Made by a program: the position numbers and the translations under genes. Below are positions 35,593 through 42,558 of a stretch of 64,000 nt of DNA, piece after piece. Under the pieces are notes generated by a model, which saw only the letters and a list, made by a program, of their open reading frames with translations, was not told the origin of the DNA and searched no databases. Source of the stretch: Syntrophotalea acetylenica (lineage in GTDB: Bacteria > Desulfobacterota > Desulfuromonadia > Desulfuromonadales > Syntrophotaleaceae); assembly GCF_001888165.1 (NCBI RefSeq), contig NZ_CP015455.1, forward strand, positions 2,474,001-2,538,000, written 5' to 3'. The stretch's first letter is position 1, and every line of letters begins with the position of its first letter.

Positions 35593-36735
35593 ATGGCCAA
35601 CACCCTCACTGGGCTCATCCAGTACATCTACGACACCGTAGATAACGTCAGCAACGAGCCGACCGGGCTGATCAACGCCGTGTCGGTCAGCGGCAAGGCC
35701 GAAGAGGCTGCGCTCAACCAGGACATCACCTATCCCATCACCGCCGTCGGCGCTGAGCGCAACATCACCCCCGCCGCCACGCCTCCTGTATTCGTCGATG
35801 AGACGGTTGCCACCGGCACCATGAAGCTGACCAAGGCCAAATCAGTGCCGTTTTACTGGACCGGCGACGACGAGGCCAAACTCGGCATGGAAGCCAAAAA
35901 CGGCATTCAGGACAACAAGATCGCCCAAGCGATCCGCCGGCTGCGCAACCTGATTGAGATCGACCTGGCTGCTCTGCAACTTTACGCGTCCCGCGCCTAC
36001 GCCGCCCACGCCACCACCCCGGCGGCACTCTTCGCCAGCAACCTCGGCGAGGTGGCCCAGGCCCGCAAAATCCTCGTCGATAACGGCGCGCCGGCCAACG
36101 ACATCCAACTGGCCCTCGACACCGTGGCCGGCGCCTCCGTCCGGACCCTGGTCGGCCTCGGTTCTTTTCAGGGCGCCAGCATGCTCAACACAGGCGAGCT
36201 GATCGACATCTACGGCGTCAAGCTGCGCGAGTCGGCCGCTATCGTCACTACCACCGCCGTCGGCAACAACACCGGCCCCTACGTCGTCAACGGCGCCCAC
36301 GCCGCTGGCGCCACCACCATCACCCTCAAGACCGGCACCGGCACCATCCTGACCGGGGACGTGGTCACCTTCGGCAGCAACACCAAGGACAAGTACGTCG
36401 TCCAAGTTGGCCTGGCTGCCGCCGGCGACATCACCATCAACGCCCCGGGCCTCAAAAACGCCCTCTCCGACGGTGACGCCATCGTGGTGGTCGGCACCTG
36501 CACCCGCAACATGATTTTCGCTCGCTCGGCCATCCACCTGCTGGCCCGTTTGCCCAAGCAGCCCACAGGTGGCGACGCAGCCACTGACGAACTCATCGTG
36601 CAGGACCCGGTAACCGGCCTGCCCTTTCGTTTTGCGCAGTACAAGGGATATCACGCCAACCAGTTCGAGGTCGGCATCGCCTGGGGCGTCAAAAACGCCG
36701 TCCCCGAGCATACCGCCCTGCTGCTTGGTAACTAG
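35593..36735 (+). CDS. Major capsid protein, P22-coat type
   Basis: A 380-residue protein starting MANTLTGLIQYIYDTVDNVS. KAKSVPFYWTGDDEAKLGME, RRLRNLIEIDLAALQLY and the inserted domain with TGDVVTFG near 255 fit the P22 gp5-like branch of the HK97 fold; lambda gpE features are absent. About 400 copies would build the shell. GAGGAGCACAACC precedes ATG 35593. A stable hairpin (36752-36770) follows. Confidence 0.85.
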   Translation: MANTLTGLIQYIYDTVDNVSNEPTGLINAVSVSGKAEEAALNQDITYPITAVGAERNITPAATPPVFVDETVATGTMKLTKAKSVPFYWTGDDEAKLGMEAKNGIQDNKIAQAIRRLRNLIEIDLAALQLYASRAYAAHATTPAALFASNLGEVAQARKILVDNGAPANDIQLALDTVAGASVRTLVGLGSFQGASMLNTGELIDIYGVKLRESAAIVTTTAVGNNTGPYVVNGAHAAGATTITLKTGTGTILTGDVVTFGSNTKDKYVVQVGLAAAGDITINAPGLKNALSDGDAIVVVGTCTRNMIFARSAIHLLARLPKQPTGGDAATDELIVQDPVTGLPFRFAQYKGYHANQFEVGIAWGVKNAVPEHTALLLGN

Positions 36736-36751
36736 GGAGGCCGTTGATCGA

Positions 36752-36770
36752 GGGCCGATCCTATCGGCCC
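36752..36770 (+). other. Hairpin after coat gene
   Basis: GGGCCGAT (36752-36759) and ATCGGCCC (36763-36770) form a tight stem with a three-base loop, without a T-run. It may protect the coat mRNA 3' end or attenuate read-through. Confidence 0.45.
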
Positions 36771-36798
36771 AACCCTGAACGCACTTTAAGGAGACCAC

Positions 36799-36969
36799 AT
36801 GCCACCCAAAAACAAAAAGATGGTCGTCGATATGTCCCCACCCCCACAGGTTGATGCGTTGATCCCCGTCACCAAGAACGGCCAGACGATCAGGGTCTGC
36901 CACGCACAACTCGAACAGCACCAGTTCCTCGGCTGGATCGTGCACGCCCACGCCACCGGCGACAACTAA
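36799..36969 (+). CDS. Small phage protein, 56 aa
   Basis: ATG 36799 follows TAAGGAGACCAC. IPVTKNGQTIRVCHAQLEQH and FLGWIVHAHA read as a small globular protein, probably a head decoration or head-tail accessory judged by position after coat. It ends just before a strong terminator. Confidence 0.6.
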   Translation: MPPKNKKMVVDMSPPPQVDALIPVTKNGQTIRVCHAQLEQHQFLGWIVHAHATGDN

Positions 36970-36987
36970 CCCCTGTCCCCAACGACA

Positions 36988-37043
36988 GCGCGGGGCCGCA
37001 CTATCGGCGGTCCTCTTCTCCACGCCGGGCCCCGCGCATTTTT
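36988..37043 (+). terminator. Intrinsic terminator within the late region
   Basis: GCGCGGGGCC (36988-36997) pairs perfectly with GGCCCCGCGC (37028-37037), followed by ATTTTTG. The loop is 30 bases. It separates packaging and capsid genes from lysis and tail genes, so coat mRNA would exceed downstream mRNA unless an antiterminator acts. Confidence 0.75.
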
Positions 37044-37051
37044 GAGAATCT

Positions 37052-37258
37052 ATGCCGCCGGAACTGTTGCAAATAGCCGTCCTCGGGTTGCTTGGCCTAC
37101 TGAGTATCGCCACCACGATCATCGGTTTTTTCGTGGCGCGCACCATGGCCAAAGTGGATGCCAATCAGACAATTTTGTTCGAGCGGCAAACGGCTCTGGA
37201 GAGACAGTTTTTTGAACTGCTGGGCGAACACAGGGCGAGGCATAAGGGAGAACGATGA
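37052..37258 (+). CDS. Small membrane protein, holin or spanin-like
   Basis: A 68-residue protein with one N-terminal helix ([24 protein letters not shown]) and a charged, coiled-coil tail ([20 protein letters not shown]). It overlaps the muralytic enzyme start by ATGA. Size, topology and linkage suggest a lysis accessory or holin; no direct proof. Confidence 0.55.
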   Translation: MPPELLQIAVLGLLGLLSIATTIIGFFVARTMAKVDANQTILFERQTALERQFFELLGEHRARHKGER

Positions 37259-37878
37259 TCGCTAACCGCGAAACCCGATACGACGAACGCATCAAAACCG
37301 CCGTGCTGCGGCATTTCTCCGAGTTGCTGACCGACTTCGGCCCGTTCGGCTGGCTGTGGATCCGTGCCCAGATCTGGCAGGAGTCGCGGTTTGACCCCCG
37401 CGCCAAATCCCCGGCGGGGGCCATGGGCCTGATGCAGCTGATGCCGGACACCGCCGCCGAGTTGGACGTGACCGCGCCGTGGGACCCGGCACAAAACATC
37501 GATGCCGGGGTGCGCTACCTGGCGGATCAGTATCGCCACATGACCGAGATCCCGACGTTTGCCGAGCGCATACGCTTTGCCCTGGCCGCCTACAACGGCG
37601 GGCGCGGCTACGTCAATTTCGCCCTGGTGCTGGCTCGCGACGCCGAAGGATTGCCCGCCAGCTTTACCCGCTGGCGCAAGCTCGGCAGCCTGCCGGGGCA
37701 GTGGCAGACCTGGAAAAACAGCGCGCCGTATCTGGACGATCCGCGCTGCCGACCCGGCGGCCGCCGCGCCGACGCCCGGCAGATGTGGGGCTATGTTGCC
37801 AAAATCGAGGCACGCTATCAGCACTACCTGCGCACCGCGCTGTCTGGCCAGGGGCAGGTGCTGCATGCCGGCCACTGA
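37255..37878 (+). CDS. Lytic transglycosylase, SLT domain (endolysin candidate)
   Basis: A 207-residue protein with the SLT signature [20 protein letters not shown], catalytic Glu at about residue 43, then [20 protein letters not shown] and [10 protein letters not shown]. It cleaves the MurNAc-GlcNAc bond of peptidoglycan. No signal peptide, so export would need the holin-like neighbour, or it may act as a virion-associated enzyme. It belongs to a small lysis-like block. Confidence 0.88.
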   Translation: MIANRETRYDERIKTAVLRHFSELLTDFGPFGWLWIRAQIWQESRFDPRAKSPAGAMGLMQLMPDTAAELDVTAPWDPAQNIDAGVRYLADQYRHMTEIPTFAERIRFALAAYNGGRGYVNFALVLARDAEGLPASFTRWRKLGSLPGQWQTWKNSAPYLDDPRCRPGGRRADARQMWGYVAKIEARYQHYLRTALSGQGQVLHAGH

Positions 37879-38029
37879 TCCGGCCAGATGGGGCCGCTGC
37901 GTCTACAGCGCCACCGGCCGCTGTCCGGCAGCCGGGCGAGGTGCGCTGATCTGCGCCGCGACCTCCTGCCCGGGACATAAGGAGACCGATGACTCAGACC
38001 GAACTGATCAAACGTGCCCAAAACGGTGA
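37865..38029 (+). CDS. Possible small Cys-rich ORF, 54 aa
   Basis: ATG 37865 overlaps the end of the transglycosylase gene and runs 54 codons into the next gene in another frame. It has several cysteines ([20 protein letters not shown]). It bridges the 110-base gap, as small phage genes often do, but the long overlap with the following gene weakens the case. Confidence 0.3.
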   Translation: MPATDPARWGRCVYSATGRCPAAGRGALICAATSCPGHKETDDSDRTDQTCPKR

Positions 38030-38519
38030 TGTGCTGCTGGTCAAAAGCGACAGCGCCGTCGGCAAGGCGATCCGCTGCCTGACCGGCGAGAGCTACAGCC
38101 ATGTGGCCGTGCTGGTGTGGGTGCCCGGTCTCTACGGATTTACGCTGCGGGTCTACGAGTTTGCCGAAGGCGTCGGCCACCAAACTCTGCCGCTCGATGA
38201 CTGGCTGGCGCAGCGCGAATCCCAGGCCCTGTTTTACGGTGTCGCGCCCGAGCCCGTGCATGCCGCCCCGACCAGGGCCCGCACGGCCGCGGAATACTAC
38301 ACCACCGCCTCACGGCTGCAGCGCGGTTACGGCTATCTGAGCCTGGTCAAGGTGTGGCTCAGCCAGCTGATCCGCTGCCGCATCCCGGTACGGCAAAAGG
38401 TCTGCTCGACCTATGCGCAGGAGATCTGGCGCGCCGCCGGGTTTGATGCCATCGGCCGCACTGCCGACCCGGGAGACATCGCCGAACACTGTCAAACCCT
38501 CTACCCGCTATGGAGATAA
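37989..38519 (+). CDS. Papain-like NlpC/P60 (YiiX-type) enzyme
   Basis: A 176-residue protein with the permuted papain-like pattern of YiiX/NlpC-P60 proteins: [20 protein letters not shown] near 14, YSHVAVLVW with the His near 37-38, and KVCSTYAQEIWRAAGF carrying Cys near 137. Such enzymes cut peptidoglycan cross-link peptides or lipids. AAGGAGACCG precedes ATG 37989. Together with the SLT enzyme it would break both glycan and peptide parts of the wall. Confidence 0.75.
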   Translation: MTQTELIKRAQNGDVLLVKSDSAVGKAIRCLTGESYSHVAVLVWVPGLYGFTLRVYEFAEGVGHQTLPLDDWLAQRESQALFYGVAPEPVHAAPTRARTAAEYYTTASRLQRGYGYLSLVKVWLSQLIRCRIPVRQKVCSTYAQEIWRAAGFDAIGRTADPGDIAEHCQTLYPLWR

Positions 38520-38520
38520 C

Positions 38521-39042
38521 ATGCGTCCGCAAACCTTTGCCCTGATCGGATTGCTGCTGCTTGGCACCCTGACCCTGCTGGTGGTCGGCTGCTGCACGAC
38601 GCCGTCGGCCAACGACCCCGTCGGCGCGGCCTTCGACCGCCACGAGCCCGCCCTGCGCCTAGCGGTCAACATCGCCGTCGGCCAATGGCTCACCGCGCAT
38701 CCGGCATGGGCGGTGCCCGCCGCCCGCATCGCCGAAACCGTGGCCGCCGAACTGGAGACACAAGGTCTGACCAGCCTGGCATCCCTGCAACAGCAAGTGT
38801 CCGCCCATATCGATTGGGACGCGTTGCCCCCGGCCGAGCACAGCCTGATTGTCAGCGTCATCGATACCGCCGCGCAGGCCATCACCCAGAGGCTGGACGC
38901 CGCCGGCCTGACCGACCCCAACGAGCGCAAGATCCGCGCCGCCAAGGTCCTGCGCTGGATCGCCGAAACCGCCCGCGCCCGATCCGGCAGCGCCGCCGCC
39001 AAAAACGCCGCCCGCGGGCCACGCTACCAGGTGCTGGCATGA
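38521..39042 (+). CDS. Membrane-anchored or lipoprotein phage protein, 173 aa
   Basis: Starts with a strong hydrophobic segment ending in VVGCCTTP, which could be a lipobox, followed by an Ala-rich helical region. It directly follows the two wall-degrading enzymes; an outer-membrane spanin partner or lysis regulator is possible. Its stop overlaps the next start by ATGA. Confidence 0.6.
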   Translation: MRPQTFALIGLLLLGTLTLLVVGCCTTPSANDPVGAAFDRHEPALRLAVNIAVGQWLTAHPAWAVPAARIAETVAAELETQGLTSLASLQQQVSAHIDWDALPPAEHSLIVSVIDTAAQAITQRLDAAGLTDPNERKIRAAKVLRWIAETARARSGSAAAKNAARGPRYQVLA

Positions 39043-39326
39043 TCGATGCCGGCGAGGTGTTTGACCTGGCCCTGGGCGACTGGGGCGAGACGGTCATGGT
39101 CGGCGGTCAGTCCATCACCGCCATTTTCGACGTGCCGTTCGCCGTCGCCTCGCCGCGCGACTACGGCGTCGAATCCTCTGGCCCACTGCTTGTTTGCAAA
39201 ACCACGGATCTGCCTGCAGGCACCGATCACGGCACCGCCATTGCGGTGCGCGGCAAACCTTACACTGTCGCCGGTATGGAGGATAACGGCCTCGGCGACA
39301 CTGTCCTGACATTGGTGGCCGTATGA
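39039..39326 (+). CDS. Head-tail attachment protein, gpFII-like
   Basis: A 95-residue beta-rich protein (GEVFDLALGDWGETVMVGGQ, PYTVAGMEDNGLGDTVLTL) whose size, composition and place before the tail terminator match lambda FII-type attachment proteins. ATGA overlaps on both sides. Confidence 0.65.
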   Translation: MIDAGEVFDLALGDWGETVMVGGQSITAIFDVPFAVASPRDYGVESSGPLLVCKTTDLPAGTDHGTAIAVRGKPYTVAGMEDNGLGDTVLTLVAV

Positions 39327-39754
39327 CGATCCGGCAGCAGATCATGTCCGCCGTCATCGCGCGGCTGCAGACCATCACGCCCGACAACGGCTACGGCTTT
39401 GACCTGTCGGCCAACGTCGAGGAATGGCCCGCCACCAACATCGGCCCCAACAAAGTGCCGGCCGCCATCGTCTCCGACCCCGGCGGCGGCATGCAGGATG
39501 CCGGGGTCTCCGGCCGCCTCGATCACCAGCTGGAGATCGAGATCGAATTGATCGTCAAGGGTACGGCCGCCATCGTCCGCGCCCTGGCCGGCGATGTACT
39601 CCAGGCCATCGGCACCGATCCGACCTGGTCCGGCCTGGCCGTCGATACCACGGCGACCGGCGTGCAGATTGCCGTCGAACAGCACCAACACCTGTTTTCC
39701 GGGGCGCAGATCGACCTGACCGTCATGTATCGCACCACCAAGTGGTCCCTGTAG
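39323..39754 (+). CDS. Tail terminator/completion protein, gpU-like
   Basis: A 143-residue protein: helix IRQQIMSAVIARLQTI, then a strand DHQLEIEIELIVKG and a final YRTTKWSL. This is the alpha/beta layout of tail terminator proteins, which cap the tail tube at the head side. It precedes the tube gene as expected. Confidence 0.7.
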   Translation: MTIRQQIMSAVIARLQTITPDNGYGFDLSANVEEWPATNIGPNKVPAAIVSDPGGGMQDAGVSGRLDHQLEIEIELIVKGTAAIVRALAGDVLQAIGTDPTWSGLAVDTTATGVQIAVEQHQHLFSGAQIDLTVMYRTTKWSL

Positions 39755-39785
39755 ATTTTTGCGGCCCGCATAAGGAGCTTTGACC

Positions 39786-40898
39786 ATGTCCATTTTTCGC
39801 AAATCCAACACCACCGTCTACGCCAAGATGCAGGCCGCCAAAGATGCTGCGGCTGTGGTGGACGGCGCCAATGCCATTGACGTGCTGCAGGATTCCGCGT
39901 TCGTGCAGCCCAAGGGCAATCTCATCGACCGCGGGCTGATCCGCGGCGGCCGCTGGCCCAGCAAAAAGGTGGTCGGCGGTCGCTGGGGCGAAGGTCCCCT
40001 CAATCTGGAGATACGCGGCAGCGGCACCGCCGGCACCGCGCCGGAGTTCGGCCCACTGCTCCAGACCCTGCTCGGCACCGCGACCACCAACAGCGCCGGC
40101 ACCGTGGCCGACGTGGCGGCCACCACCACCGAATTTGACAGTGCGCTGGATCTGACCGTTGGCCAGCTGGTGCGGGTCGAGATCGGCAGCGGCTACGAGG
40201 TGCGGCGCATCGCCACCAAGGACGGTGTTGGCCCCTTCACCTATACCGTGCATCGGGCCTTCTCCCAGTCACCAGCCGACGGCGCGGTGATCGCAGCCGG
40301 CGTGACCTACCATCATCTTGGCACCGAGACCGAGAGCTACATGACCCTGGAGCAGTATCTCGACGGACTCAAGTTGCTCTGCACCGATGCGGTATGCGAA
40401 AAGCTCGACGTCGCCACCACCGAAAAAGAGGTCATCAAAGGCACCTTTGCGATCCGCGCCATCGGCTGTGCCGAGAGCAACGACAGCGACAGTCTGACCC
40501 CGGCCTACGACGATACCGACCCGCTGATCGGCACCGATTGCAACCTGCTGCTCGACGGCACCGCTCTCAACATGAAGAGCATGGAGTTCAGTCTCGGCAC
40601 CCGCCGCGAGCGTGGCGGCGTCAACTCCACAGGCATCAGCGAGCTGCCTTTTAGCAGCAAGTTCGAGGCAACCTGCAAGCTCACTCCCTGGGTCGAAGAC
40701 AAGACTCCCTTTACCAATTTCTTTGCCGGGGCTCTGGCCGATGTCGAGATGACCAAGGGCGCCACTGCCGGCAACATCTTGCACATCCTCATCGAAGACG
40801 TGCAACGCGAAGGCCCCAGCATTGGCGACGACGACGGCGATTTTACCTGGGAGGATTCGTTGACCGTCACCGGCGGGATCTGCATCGGGTTTTTCTAA
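39786..40898 (+). CDS. Major tail tube protein
   Basis: A 370-residue protein (MSIFRKSNTTVYAKMQ) with beta-rich sequence and inserted Ig-like segment. It contains LNLEIRGSGTAGTAPEFGPL, ESYMTLEQYLDGLKLLCTDA and TFAIRAIGCAESNDSD, typical of siphovirus tube proteins that use a thick N-terminal domain plus extension. ATG 39786 is preceded by TAAGGAGCTTTGACC. Confidence 0.75.
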   Translation: MSIFRKSNTTVYAKMQAAKDAAAVVDGANAIDVLQDSAFVQPKGNLIDRGLIRGGRWPSKKVVGGRWGEGPLNLEIRGSGTAGTAPEFGPLLQTLLGTATTNSAGTVADVAATTTEFDSALDLTVGQLVRVEIGSGYEVRRIATKDGVGPFTYTVHRAFSQSPADGAVIAAGVTYHHLGTETESYMTLEQYLDGLKLLCTDAVCEKLDVATTEKEVIKGTFAIRAIGCAESNDSDSLTPAYDDTDPLIGTDCNLLLDGTALNMKSMEFSLGTRRERGGVNSTGISELPFSSKFEATCKLTPWVEDKTPFTNFFAGALADVEMTKGATAGNILHILIEDVQREGPSIGDDDGDFTWEDSLTVTGGICIGFF

Positions 40899-40907
40899 GG
40901 GCGATTA

Positions 40908-40988
40908 TTTACCGCAAAGATCTCAGAGACCGCCGAGGTTAAAACCAAAAACAAGGGGGTTGCATCTCTCTGCGTGCTCTGCGGTAAA
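40908..40988. repeat. 81-bp palindromic repeat element
   Basis: TTTACCGCA (40908-40916) and TGCGGTAAA (40980-40988) are perfect inverted ends, and the next bases continue pairing (CAGAGA with TCTCTG). The layout of ACCGC..CAGAGA..TCTCTGCG..GCGGT resembles interspersed palindromes I associate with Geobacter-like and other deltaproteobacterial chromosomes. It lies between tail tube and tape measure genes. Confidence 0.55.
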
Positions 40989-41006
40989 ACGCGAGAGGTT
41001 TTGATC

Positions 41007-41117
41007 ATGCGCAAACCTTTTAAATACATCGGCTACCTGCTGCGCTACCGGCGCGGCTTTATCCGGATCTGGCGTGGCAACCACCGCAAACTGAGGATGG
41101 CCAATGGCCAAGGATAA
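41007..41117 (+). CDS. Tiny basic protein, 36 aa, before tape measure
   Basis: ATG 41007 after GAGAGGTTTTGATC opens 36 codons ending 41117, overlapping the tape measure start. The peptide is strongly basic (YLLRYRRGFIRIWRGNHRKL). It occupies the place where a frameshifted tail-assembly chaperone pair usually lies. Confidence 0.45.
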   Translation: MRKPFKYIGYLLRYRRGFIRIWRGNHRKLRMANGQG

Positions 41118-42558
41118 AAAAATATCGCTGATCATCAGCGCCAAAAATCAGGCCAAGGGAGCCTTTGCGTCGGTCAAGAAGGGTTTGTCTGACATTGGCG
41201 GCCTGGCCAAAAAGCTCTTCAGCCCCACCGGACTGATCCTGGGCGGTCTCGGCGCGCTGGGCCTGGGCAAACTGGCCTCATCGTTTATCGAGACGGCCAG
41301 CAGTTTCGAAGGGTTGGAAGCGTCGCTGACCACCACTCTGGGCAGTCTTGACCTGGCGCGGCAGGCCATCGCCTACGCCAACAAAGAGGCCGCCGCCAGT
41401 CCTTACACCGTTTTGGAGTATGGCGAAGCGATCAAGACCCTGTCGGCCTACGGTATCGACTACGCTGCCGTCATGCAAACCGTCGGCGATACCGCCGCCA
41501 GCATGGGCAAACCACTGCAACAGGCTGTCGAAGCCCTGGCCGACGCCCTGCAGGGCGAAGGGGAGCGTCTCAAGGAATTTGGCATCAAGCAAAAGATTGC
41601 CGGTGACCAGATCACCTATACCTGGGTCGACGCCATGGGCAAGGTGCGAAACACCGTCGCCCAAAACAGCCCGGAGATTATCCAGCAGACCCTGCTCGCC
41701 ATCTGGAACGAAAAGTACCAGGGCGGCATGGAGAAATTCGGGACGACCTGGAAGGGCCTGACCAGCACCGCCAAGAGCCTGTGGGACGAATTCAAGCTGG
41801 CGATCGCCAACAGCGGCACCTTCGAATTGCTCAAAAACGGACTGCAGGTCGTCATCGGCAAAATCAACGAGGCCAAAAAAGCCGGCGATTTCCAGAAATG
41901 GGCCCAGCAGGCCGGCGAAGCCGTGTTTACCGTCGCCCGGGCGATTGTCGAGAGCATTCCGCGAGTGCTGATCATGACCTTGGAAGTGATCAGCAAAATC
42001 ACCATGGGGTTCCGTGGCTGGCAAATGCTGATCGGTGAACTGAAGATCGCGTTTCTCGGCTTCGCCCGGATCGCGCAATCCGTTCTCGGCGGCATCGCCG
42101 AGGGCGCCGCCAAGGTCTGGTCCATCACCAATATCTTCGGGCAGTCAGATGACCTGATCAACGATTTGCGATCGTTCGCCGATAATCAAAAACTCGTCGC
42201 CCAACAGCTGCATGCCGACCGCGACGCGGAGATCCGCAAACAACAGCAAACCATTGCGGGATACACCAAAGAGCAGCAGGAGATCGAAGGCTACAAGCGC
42301 AAGGTCGCGGAAATGGAAGGGGCGTTTAAAAATTTCGTGGCCCAGGTCAACACCGCGGCCGCCGCCCAAAAGGAAACCGGGGAGGCGGCCAAAGAAGGCT
42401 CGGCCGTGGCGATCAACGCCATGCAGGATGAGGGGCGCGCCATTGAAGCGTTGATCGCAAAATACCGCCGTCTCAATGAGGCGGCGGGCCGCCGGGGCGG
42501 CAGTTTTTCGGTCGCCGGGCTCGACCAGGCGCTGGATGACGCGGAGCGCACCGAATGA
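41104..42558 (+). CDS. Tail tape measure protein
   Basis: A 484-residue protein: helical N-terminus (ISLIISAKNQAKGAFASVKK), hydrophobic patches (GLILGGLGALGLGKLASSFI; VLIMTLEVISKITMGFRGWQ), and long coiled coil toward the C-terminus. The region SSFEGLEASLTTTLGSLDLA with YTVLEYGEAIKTLSAYGI matches phage tape measure proteins. At roughly 0.15 nm per residue it predicts a tail near 70 nm, short for a siphovirus. Confidence 0.85.
   Translation: MAKDKKISLIISAKNQAKGAFASVKKGLSDIGGLAKKLFSPTGLILGGLGALGLGKLASSFIETASSFEGLEASLTTTLGSLDLARQAIAYANKEAAASPYTVLEYGEAIKTLSAYGIDYAAVMQTVGDTAASMGKPLQQAVEALADALQGEGERLKEFGIKQKIAGDQITYTWVDAMGKVRNTVAQNSPEIIQQTLLAIWNEKYQGGMEKFGTTWKGLTSTAKSLWDEFKLAIANSGTFELLKNGLQVVIGKINEAKKAGDFQKWAQQAGEAVFTVARAIVESIPRVLIMTLEVISKITMGFRGWQMLIGELKIAFLGFARIAQSVLGGIAEGAAKVWSITNIFGQSDDLINDLRSFADNQKLVAQQLHADRDAEIRKQQQTIAGYTKEQQEIEGYKRKVAEMEGAFKNFVAQVNTAAAAQKETGEAAKEGSAVAINAMQDEGRAIEALIAKYRRLNEAAGRRGGSFSVAGLDQALDDAERTE

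Noticed and set aside
41104-42558. Diversity-generating retroelement or variable tail cassette
   Set aside because: I looked in the tail region for a reverse transcriptase and template/variable repeats and saw none.
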